From: Allorhizobium ampelinum S4
GTDB lineage: Bacteria > Pseudomonadota > Alphaproteobacteria > Rhizobiales > Rhizobiaceae
Direction: 5' to 3'
DNA length: 64,000 nucleotides
Assembly: GCF_000016285.1 (NCBI RefSeq)
Contig: NC_011989.1
Coordinates: 3,511,001 to 3,575,000, forward strand
Positions 8,045-14,897 of the stretch are shown here, piece by piece. The notes beneath the pieces were generated by a model. That model was not told the DNA's origin. It saw only the letters and a program-made list of their open reading frames with translations, and made no database searches. Position 1 is the first letter of the stretch. Every line of letters starts with the position of its first letter. A program made the position numbers and the translations under genes.

Positions 8045-8761
8045 GTGAGACAAACCATCATTCAGCTCAGAAAAGCCGATCTCACCCTTGGCAATGCCGC
8101 CGCCTCGGTCCACGTCCTCAGGGGTATGGACCTGGATATTTCAGAAGGCGAATCAATCGGCATCGTCGGCCCCTCCGGTTCGGGCAAATCGACGCTGCTG
8201 ATGGTGCTGGCCGGGCTGGAACGGCTGGACAGCGGCGAAATCCACATCAACGGCACCGCGCTGCATGGCTTGAGTGAAGATGCGCTGGCCGATTTTCGCG
8301 GCCGCAATATCGGCATCGTCTTTCAGTCTTTCCACCTGATCGCCAATATGACGGCGCTGGAAAATGTCGCCGTGCCGCTGGAACTGGCCAATATCAAAAA
8401 TCCTTTCGACATTGCCGCCCGGGAATTGCGCGCCGTCGGCCTAGGCGAGCGGCTCAGCCATTATCCCGGCCAATTGTCCGGTGGCGAACAGCAACGGGTC
8501 GCCATTGCCCGCGCCCTTGCCCCCTCACCCGCCGTGGTGATTGCCGATGAGCCAACTGGAAACCTGGATGGCGCAACCGGACGCCAGATTGCCGACCTGC
8601 TGTTTGCCAAACAGGCCGAGCGCAAGACCACGCTGGTTCTTGTCACCCACGATACCGCGCTGGCCGGTCGCTGCTCAAGACAGGTCCGGGTCCGCTCAGG
8701 CCAGATCGAACCGGATGACAAGGCTGGCAAGACGCTCGCGGACGAGACCGTTTCGGCATGA
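8045..8761 (+). CDS. ABC transporter ATP-binding protein, LolD/YbbA type
   Basis: A 238-residue ATPase of the MacB/LolD/YbbA class. Walker A is GPSGSGKST (residues 42-50), the Q-loop is in VFQSFHLI, the signature is LSGGEQQRVAIARAL and Walker B is VVIADEPTGNLDG. The start is GTG at 8045; it gives the usual short N-terminus before the first beta strand. The stop overlaps the ATG of the permease gene (ATGA), indicating a coupled pair. By homology with E. coli ybbA-ybbP and its position opposite a tesA-like gene, it probably energises a mechanotransmission-type transporter of lipid or envelope substrates, but the substrate is unproven. Confidence 0.93.
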   Translation: MRQTIIQLRKADLTLGNAAASVHVLRGMDLDISEGESIGIVGPSGSGKSTLLMVLAGLERLDSGEIHINGTALHGLSEDALADFRGRNIGIVFQSFHLIANMTALENVAVPLELANIKNPFDIAARELRAVGLGERLSHYPGQLSGGEQQRVAIARALAPSPAVVIADEPTGNLDGATGRQIADLLFAKQAERKTTLVLVTHDTALAGRCSRQVRVRSGQIEPDDKAGKTLADETVSA

Positions 8762-11304
8762 GCGGATTTTTGCAACGTCTCAGAACCGCCTTGCGTCTCA
8801 GCGCCCGCGAAATGCGCGGCGGGTTTGGCGGATTTTATATTTTCCTGGCCTGCATTGCCCTCGGCACGGCAGCGATTGCCGCCGTCAATTCCGTCTCCAC
8901 ATCGATTACCCGGTCCATCGCCAGCCAGGGGCAATCGCTTTTGGGCGGCGACATCCGGTTTGAGCTGAACAACCGGGAGGCCAATGTGGCGGAGAGTGCC
9001 TTCCTAAAGGGGCTCGGCACCGTCTCTACCTCCACCGGCCTGCGCTCCATGGCCCGATTGCCGGATGGGTCCGATCAGTCTCTGGCGGAAATCAAGGCTG
9101 TCGATAGTGCCTATCCGCTCTATGGTACTTTCGTCTCCACGCCGGACCAGCCCTTGGCTGACCTATTGACAAAAACCGGTGACGCTTATGGCGCAGTGGC
9201 AGCCCCTTTGTTGCTCGATCGGCTGGGGATAAAGATCGGCGATAGCCTGCTGGTCGGCTCCGTCCGGCTGGTGATCACCGGCACCATCACCACCGAGCCG
9301 GATGCCATTTCCGAAGGCTTCGGCTTTGCGCCGCGCATCATCACCAGCCGCGAAGCGCTTACCGCCTCCGGCTTGATCCAGACCGGTAGCCTTGTAGAAC
9401 AGGTCTACAAACTCAAGCTGAACCCTGGCAGTCCGTCGCTCGCGGCCATTCAGGATCAGGCCAAGCAGCAATTTCCCGATGCGGGCTGGTCGATCCGCAC
9501 CAGCGACCGGGCAGCCCCCAATCTGACCGAAAATATCACCCGGTTTTCGCAATTCCTGACACTTGTCGGGCTGACGGCGTTGATCGTTGGCGGTGTCGGC
9601 GTCGCCAATGCGGTGCGCGCCTTTCTCGACAGTAAACGCAGCGTCATTGCCACGCTGAAATGCCTGGGCGCACCGGCTTCCGTCGTCGTCATGGTCTATC
9701 TGTTCCAGATCCTGATGGTCGCCAGCATCGGCATTGCGCTGGGCCTTGCCATTGGTGCCATCGCCCCCTGGATTGCCAGCTATTATCTCGCGCAATTCCT
9801 GCCGATCCAGGCGGATTTCGCCATTTACCCACGCTCGCTGCTGCTGGCCCTGCTGTTTGGTGGGCTGACCACGCTGGCTTTTGCCGTCATGCCGCTCGGC
9901 CACGCGCGGCAAGTGCCAACCACGGCGCTGTTTCGCGAGCAAGGCTTCGAGACCCGCCGCCTGCCCTCCTGGCCTTACGTGCTGGTGGCGGGGCTGGCGA
10001 TCCTCGCCCTTGCCGCACTAGCGATCCTGACCGCCTATGACCGGCGTCTGGCGATATTCTTCCTGATTGCCATGGCCGCCAGCTTCGTGGTGCTGCGGCT
10101 GGTCGCTTACGGTGTCGCAGCCCTTGCCCGGAAAAGCCCTCGGCTTCCCTCGCCTGCGCTGCGGCTGGCGGTCGGCAATATCCATCGGCCCGGGGCGCTG
10201 ACGCCCTCGGTCATTCTGTCGCTTGGCCTTGGCTTAGCACTTCTGGTGACACTGTCGATGATCGACGGCAATCTGCGGCGCAATCTCACGGGTGCGCTCT
10301 CTGAAAAAGCCCCGAATTTCTTCTTTGTCGATATCCAGCGCGACCAGCTCGACAGTTTCCGCCAGATCATTGCCCGCGAGGCACCGCAGGGACAGGTTGT
10401 TGAAGTGCCGATGTTGCGCGGACGAATCACCGCTTTCAATGGTCAGGACGTTGCCAAGATGAACGTGCCGCCGCAGGGCCGATGGGTCCTGCGCGGCGAC
10501 CGGGGTATTACCTATGCCACCGACTTGCCGAAAAATGCCACAGTGACGGAGGGGCAATGGTGGACACCGGATTACAAGGGTGAACCGCTGGTGTCTTTCT
10601 CAGCCCAAGAAGCCGGCGAACTGGGCCTGAAGCTGGGTGATACAGTAACGGTCAATGTGCTGGGCCGCACCATCACCGCGAAAATCGCCAATTTCCGCAA
10701 GGTGGATTGGCAATCCCTGTCGATCAATTTTGTCATGGTGTTTTCGCCCAATACCTTTGCCGGTGCACCCCATGCCTGGATCGCCACCCTGACCGAGCCA
10801 TCGGCCAGCCCGCAGCAGGAGGCCAGCATCCTGCGCGCTGTCACCAAGGCCTATCCCACGATTACCAGCGTCCGGGTGAAGGATGCGCTGGACATGGTCA
10901 ATTCGCTGGTTGGCCAGTTGGCCGTCGCCATCCGGGCCGCCGCCGCCATCGCCCTGATTTCCTCCGTTCTGGTGCTGTCGGGTGCGCTTGCGGCAGGCAA
11001 TCGGGGTCGCACCCATGATGCGGTGGTGCTGAAAACGCTTGGGGCGACCCGCCCGATGCTGATCCGCGCCTTTACCTACGAATATCTGCTGCTTGGCCTT
11101 GCCACGGCGATTTTCGCGCTGCTGGCCGGAAGCGTTGCGGGTTGGTATGTGGTCAGCCAGATCATGAAACTGCCCGCCAGCTTCCTTCCCGGGGTCGCCG
11201 TTTCCACCGTCGCGCTGGCGCTGGTGACGACGATCGGCATCGGTCTTGCCGGAACATGGCGGGTTCTGGGGCAGAAGGCAGCGCCGGTTCTGCGGGAACT
11301 CTGA
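8758..11304 (+). CDS. ABC transporter permease, FtsX-like (YbbP type)
   Basis: An 848-residue inner-membrane protein with two FtsX-like permease units. The first membrane helix (about residues 20-45) is followed by a periplasmic domain to about residue 255. Three helices (about 260-375) form the first FtsX unit, then a central hydrophobic pair (about 405-450) and a second periplasmic domain, and the last three helices (about 715-840). DSKRSVIATLKCLGAP and NRGRTHDAVVLKTLGATRP are the two coupling motifs of FtsX-type permeases. It overlaps the ATPase gene by four bases. The whole matches YbbP; a role in moving lipophilic compounds or esterase products across the envelope is inferred. Confidence 0.92.
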   Translation: MSGFLQRLRTALRLSAREMRGGFGGFYIFLACIALGTAAIAAVNSVSTSITRSIASQGQSLLGGDIRFELNNREANVAESAFLKGLGTVSTSTGLRSMARLPDGSDQSLAEIKAVDSAYPLYGTFVSTPDQPLADLLTKTGDAYGAVAAPLLLDRLGIKIGDSLLVGSVRLVITGTITTEPDAISEGFGFAPRIITSREALTASGLIQTGSLVEQVYKLKLNPGSPSLAAIQDQAKQQFPDAGWSIRTSDRAAPNLTENITRFSQFLTLVGLTALIVGGVGVANAVRAFLDSKRSVIATLKCLGAPASVVVMVYLFQILMVASIGIALGLAIGAIAPWIASYYLAQFLPIQADFAIYPRSLLLALLFGGLTTLAFAVMPLGHARQVPTTALFREQGFETRRLPSWPYVLVAGLAILALAALAILTAYDRRLAIFFLIAMAASFVVLRLVAYGVAALARKSPRLPSPALRLAVGNIHRPGALTPSVILSLGLGLALLVTLSMIDGNLRRNLTGALSEKAPNFFFVDIQRDQLDSFRQIIAREAPQGQVVEVPMLRGRITAFNGQDVAKMNVPPQGRWVLRGDRGITYATDLPKNATVTEGQWWTPDYKGEPLVSFSAQEAGELGLKLGDTVTVNVLGRTITAKIANFRKVDWQSLSINFVMVFSPNTFAGAPHAWIATLTEPSASPQQEASILRAVTKAYPTITSVRVKDALDMVNSLVGQLAVAIRAAAAIALISSVLVLSGALAAGNRGRTHDAVVLKTLGATRPMLIRAFTYEYLLLGLATAIFALLAGSVAGWYVVSQIMKLPASFLPGVAVSTVALALVTTIGIGLAGTWRVLGQKAAPVLREL

Positions 11305-11378
11305 CAGGGATGCGGCCTTGGCCGTTAACCGAACTGGATGACCAGAGGCCACATTACCGAGGTTTAACGCAAAAGCCC

Positions 11379-11407
11379 TTGTTCTATAGCGTTATTGCTC
11401 CCATATT
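11379..11407 (+). promoter_or_regulatory. Candidate sigma-70 promoter of the Bax inhibitor-1 gene
   Basis: TTGTTC at 11379-11384 and CATATT at 11402-11407 are separated by exactly 17 bases, matching the rhizobial housekeeping pattern. It lies about 85 bases before the start codon at 11493. Confidence 0.45.
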
Positions 11408-11492
11408 GACGCTACGCATGCTGGAGCCCCGCAGCGGCGCTTGGGACACTGTCCCGCACCGTGAACAATCCGGGGCTTAATGAGAGGAAACC

Positions 11493-12263
11493 ATGTCTGA
11501 TTTTCGCAATTATCAGGCGCGTACTGGGGTAGGTTCGGCCGAGATGATCGACCAGGGCCTGCGCAGCTACATGCTGAAGGTCTATAACCTGATGGGTCTT
11601 GGACTGGCGATTACCGGCGTTGCGGCTTACGTGATCGCCATGCTTGCCACCACGACCGACACATCCCAGGCTGTCGGACAATTCGGCAACGGCATCATGC
11701 TGACCAGCCTTGGCGCTGCCATTTACGGTAGCCCGCTGAAATGGGTGATCATGCTGGCTCCTATCGGCCTGGTATTTTTCCTGAGCTTCAAGATCCAGTC
11801 GATGAGCGTATCTGCGGCCCGCACCACCTTCCTGGTCTATGCAGGTCTGGTGGGTCTGTCGCTGTCGTCCATCCTGCTGATCTATACCGGCCAGAGCGTG
11901 GTACAGACCTTCTTCGTCACGGCTGCATCGTTCGGCGCCCTGTCGCTCTATGGTTACACCACCAAGCGTAGCCTGAGCGCGATGGGTTCGTTCCTGATCA
12001 TGGGCCTGTTCGGTCTGATCATCGCTTCGCTGGTCAACATCTTCCTTCAGTCTTCGGCGCTGGCCTTTGCTGTTTCGGCTATCGGTGTTGTGATCTTCGC
12101 AGGCCTGACCGCCTACGACACGCAGAAGATCAAGGAAATGTATTTCGAGCAGGATGGTGCCGATACGGCTGGCCGCAAGGCTATCCTGGGTGCGCTGACC
12201 CTTTACCTCGACTTCATCAACCTGTTCCTGTTCATGCTTCGCTTCATGGGCGACCGTCGTTAA
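11493..12263 (+). CDS. Bax inhibitor-1/YccA family membrane protein
   Basis: A 256-residue protein with seven strongly hydrophobic segments starting at about residue 33. The family motif TAYDTQKIKEMY lies near residues 208-219, and the C-terminus LTLYLDFINLFLFMLRFMGD is characteristic of bacterial BI-1/YccA proteins, which are pH-gated calcium-leak type channels and FtsH modulators. The N-terminal 30 residues are polar and cytosolic. GAGG lies before the ATG. It is monocistronic, with its own promoter and a strong terminator downstream. Confidence 0.94.
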   Translation: MSDFRNYQARTGVGSAEMIDQGLRSYMLKVYNLMGLGLAITGVAAYVIAMLATTTDTSQAVGQFGNGIMLTSLGAAIYGSPLKWVIMLAPIGLVFFLSFKIQSMSVSAARTTFLVYAGLVGLSLSSILLIYTGQSVVQTFFVTAASFGALSLYGYTTKRSLSAMGSFLIMGLFGLIIASLVNIFLQSSALAFAVSAIGVVIFAGLTAYDTQKIKEMYFEQDGADTAGRKAILGALTLYLDFINLFLFMLRFMGDRR

Positions 12264-12290
12264 CCCGGAACAGCGCAACAGGATAACATC

Positions 12291-12316
12291 GGGGCGGCCT
12301 TCGGGTCGCCCTTTTT
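12291..12316 (+). terminator. Rho-independent terminator after the Bax inhibitor-1 gene
   Basis: GGGCGGCC and GGTCGCCC pair with a G-U in the stem around a TTCG tetraloop, followed by TTTTT. It begins 28 bases after the stop codon at 12263. Confidence 0.88.
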
Positions 12317-12389
12317 CATGCGCCGTCTTGCCGTAAGCGTCTGGCTATGCAAGACGAAATCTACACTGTTTCTCAGCGTAGAAAGTCCT

Positions 12390-12947
12390 ATGCCCGTGCA
12401 AATCCGCGCAGCCACTCCAGCCGACATCCCCCACATCACCGAGATTTATAGGCATGCCATTCTAACCGGAAAGGCCAGCTATGAAATCACGCCACCCGAC
12501 GAAGCCGAGATGGCGCACCGGATGGAAACGATCACCTCTCAGTTCTATCCCTATATCGTCGCTGAGGATGATGATGGCAGTCTGCTCGGCTATGCCTATG
12601 CCTCGGCCTTTCGCACTCGGCCCGCCTATCGCTGGCTGGTGGAGGATTCGATTTATCTGGCAGAGGCAGCCCAAGGCAAGGGGATCGGCAAGGCGCTGCT
12701 GACCGATCTGGTGGCGCAATGCACAGCACTGGGTTTCCGGCAGATGATCGCGGTAATCGGCGGCGCTAATCCCGCATCAATCGGCGTCCATCGCAGCCTA
12801 GGCTTTACCCATGCGGGTGGTATCAACGGCTCCGGCTTCAAGCACGGAACCTGGCTCGACACCGTTTTCATGCAGCGCGCGCTCGGCGAGGGCAACCAAA
12901 CCCTGCCCGACGAAAAATCCTATCCTGGAAGCCTGTTCAAAGCATAA
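12390..12947 (+). CDS. GNAT acetyltransferase, phosphinothricin/methionine sulfone type
   Basis: A 185-residue acetyl-CoA dependent N-acetyltransferase. The acetyl-CoA binding signature is EAAQGKGIGKALL (Q/RxxGxG/A) at about residues 100-112, followed by the GGANPASIGVHRSLGF segment typical of the PAT/MnaT/YncA branch. That branch acetylates phosphinothricin, methionine sulfone or sulfoximine and related compounds; the exact substrate here is not known. The ATG at 12390 (MPVQIRAATPADIPHI) fits the family; the longer frame upstream does not. It ends seven bases from a convergent gene. Confidence 0.9.
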   Translation: MPVQIRAATPADIPHITEIYRHAILTGKASYEITPPDEAEMAHRMETITSQFYPYIVAEDDDGSLLGYAYASAFRTRPAYRWLVEDSIYLAEAAQGKGIGKALLTDLVAQCTALGFRQMIAVIGGANPASIGVHRSLGFTHAGGINGSGFKHGTWLDTVFMQRALGEGNQTLPDEKSYPGSLFKA

Positions 12948-12954
12948 GGATGCT

Positions 12955-13374
12955 CTATTCGACCAGTTTTAAAACCTTGTCGAACACTTTCAGCACCTGG
13001 CGCAGGTCATGGCCACGCTTCAAGATCATTCCGTGGGTATTGACCACCGAAAAGGCCCCCTGCTTTGCCGCAAGCTTCGGATTTTTCTCGATCCGATACA
13101 AAGGCATCTCACCGGAGCGCTTGAATACGGAAAACACCGCCTTGTCTTTCAGGTGGTCGAGCGCGTAATCGCGCCACTCCCCTTCCCCAACCATTCGGCC
13201 ATAGACCCATAGGATCGCATCCAATTCCGTACGATGAAAAGTGACCGGTAACGGATCAAGATTCTGCTTGTAATCCCTAAGATCCACCACGGGAGCAGGT
13301 CTGTTGCCCGGGCGCTGGCCAGTTTCAGGAGTGACGGGCGGGACTTCGCGAGGTAAATCCGGCTGATCGGTCAT
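12955..13374 (-). CDS. DUF2794 family protein
   Basis: A 139-residue cytosolic protein. The core from about residue 45 to the end, including WRDYALDHLKDKAVFSVFKR and LYRIEKNPKLAAKQGAFSVV, is the DUF2794 family found in alphaproteobacteria. Function is unknown. The first 40 residues are proline-rich and variable. It is convergent with a GNAT gene seven bases away. Identification of the family is from recall of its conserved core, so the name is fairly but not fully certain. Confidence 0.82.
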   Translation of the reverse strand: MTDQPDLPREVPPVTPETGQRPGNRPAPVVDLRDYKQNLDPLPVTFHRTELDAILWVYGRMVGEGEWRDYALDHLKDKAVFSVFKRSGEMPLYRIEKNPKLAAKQGAFSVVNTHGMILKRGHDLRQVLKVFDKVLKLVE

Positions 13375-13704
13375 TGGGGCTCCTTCGTGCTTTTCATGAC
13401 AAGCCGGTGACAGTTTGCCTGACAGGCATCAAATTGCAAGAGCGTAACTGCGTAAGCGGTTTGCGCCAAAAAGCTCAACCTGTACCATTTCGGAAGGTTT
13501 TTTTCCTTCGCCGTATTTCGGTCAAAACAGCGCCCCAATTGCAGACGAGATTGCACCGTCTTCAGTTGACGCGTCAGCGTCAAGGGTCCGGTCTGGCGCA
13601 TTGACCCCTTACCCCCAGCCCCCCAATGTTCCCGGCCGGACCCGCTGAAGACATAATATTGTATGTGAGACCTGTGGGCGCGCCATGCGCAGACTGTTTG
13701 CCAA
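13375..13704. other. Intergenic region with an 18-bp inverted repeat
   Basis: This 330-base stretch lies upstream of the DUF2794 gene and downstream of the DUF1223 gene, both on the minus strand. A minus-strand open frame of 120 codons crosses it but lacks a ribosome site and any family resemblance, so I read it as noncoding. It contains the perfect inverted repeat listed at 13566-13583 and should hold the DUF2794 promoter. Confidence 0.5.
13566..13583. promoter_or_regulatory. Perfect inverted repeat, possible operator
   Basis: TTGACGC-GTCA-GCGTCAA has seven-base arms and a four-base spacer. It lies about 190 bases upstream of the DUF2794 start. The shape suits a dimeric regulator, but no consensus that I know fits it. 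Confidence 0.3.
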
Positions 13705-14502
13705 TCAGGGATTGAGCTGCTTAGCACTCTCATTTCCTGCGGATTGAGCCATCACCATCGCTGCGCCGACGATACGGCCGGGCTCTCCATTTTGCGTCGA
13801 AGACTGAAGCAAGACTGCAAATCCATCACAATCATTGCTGCGCAGAACCTTGGATGGCAGGGTCAGTTTCAAACTATCGCCATGCCACATGCCGACAGAT
13901 TGAATGTCGCTGACGCTGTTCCAATAGGTCATGCGCTGGCCCTTGTTTTCACCCTTCAGGACCTCGACATCTTTTCGACGCTTGAAATAGACGACGATCA
14001 CATCAGCGCGGCCTTGGCCATTGCCGATTGACACAGACAGTGCGTCGCCTTGAATGGCCGCGTCAACCTTGACTGACAATCCATTGCCGCTGGCCCGCAG
14101 CCCATCCAGTTTTCCCGAAAGCGTCGCCGCATCGGTACCCTTCATCTGCATCGTGCCATTGACCACAGCCTGGGGCGTATAGACACCGCTTCTGCCGAAG
14201 CTTCGTGCATAAGCATATTGGCGGGCAGTATTGCCAGGGGACCCGAGCGTATCGGTCCAACCACGGTAGTTCCAGTAATCGACATGGTAGGCCAATGCGA
14301 TCACATCAGGTTGTTTGGCGAGCGCTTCAAAGGCACGGTCGGCGGGTGGGCATGACACACAGCCCTGCGACGTAAAAAGCTCGACAACCCCCTTCGGCGA
14401 ACGCACGTCCTCAGCCTTGACGACTGAGGCACCCGCCAAGCACATCATCAGGCCCATAAGGAGGCCTTTTCCAGGGATTGCCGTAACCTTCATCGAAACC
14501 AT
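13705..14502 (-). CDS. DUF1223 thioredoxin-like periplasmic protein
   Basis: A protein of about 265 residues with an N-terminal signal peptide ending near VVKAED. The conserved block VVELFTSQGCVSCPPADRAF contains the CxxC pair of the DUF1223 family, a thioredoxin-like fold without known activity. AYHVDYWNYRGWTDTLGSP and YTPQAVVNG are further family blocks. The start is uncertain: ATG at 14502, ATG at 14493 or TTG at 14523 are all in frame, and a GGGAGGG purine run sits right against the TTG. The gene is alone on its transcript. Confidence 0.85.
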   Translation of the reverse strand: MVSMKVTAIPGKGLLMGLMMCLAGASVVKAEDVRSPKGVVELFTSQGCVSCPPADRAFEALAKQPDVIALAYHVDYWNYRGWTDTLGSPGNTARQYAYARSFGRSGVYTPQAVVNGTMQMKGTDAATLSGKLDGLRASGNGLSVKVDAAIQGDALSVSIGNGQGRADVIVVYFKRRKDVEVLKGENKGQRMTYWNSVSDIQSVGMWHGDSLKLTLPSKVLRSNDCDGFAVLLQSSTQNGEPGRIVGAAMVMAQSAGNESAKQLNP

Positions 14503-14836
14503 CGATACTGCCCCATTCTTCAACCCTCCCCTTTATTCAACCCTTAAAGCCCGGCCACAATAGCGCGGCATCGCGCCGATGATCGCAGTCTAAGCGTCTC
14601 TAGCCGCCAATCCGATACTGCTCGGACCTGCCCCCCTTTGCAGCCGGTCCTTGCAGCCAGCCCGGCTTACGCTGTCCATACTGCATAAACATGTCAAAGC
14701 AATTTAAACCGGTCACATGAACCTGGTCTTAAGCCCCGCCACATCACCGATCTGTCTGCTCATGGTCGAGAGGATAAACAGGACCCGCTTCAACACCAAG
14801 TCACGTTGGGGTGAGGGCAACCTTGAAGCGAAGAGA
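14503..14836. other. Intergenic region between the DUF1223 gene and the acnA terminator
   Basis: About 330 bases without a supported gene. It carries the DUF1223 promoter region and separates that gene from the acnA terminator. No clear promoter match, repeat or RNA structure was seen. Confidence 0.5.
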
Positions 14837-14870
14837 AAACAAAAAAGCCGCCGGCATTTGCGCCGGCGGC
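14837..14870 (-). terminator. Rho-independent terminator of acnA
   Basis: GCCGCCGGC (14847-14855) pairs perfectly with GCCGGCGGC (14862-14870) around a six-base loop. On the minus strand it is followed by a T-rich run (14837-14846). It lies 27 bases beyond the acnA stop. Confidence 0.9.
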
Positions 14871-14897
14871 TGGTATTTTCAATAGGAATTGACCGAA

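Noticed and set aside
13371..13733. 120-codon minus-strand open frame between DUF2794 and DUF1223
   Set aside because: No ribosome site, no conserved pattern, and it overlaps both neighbours.
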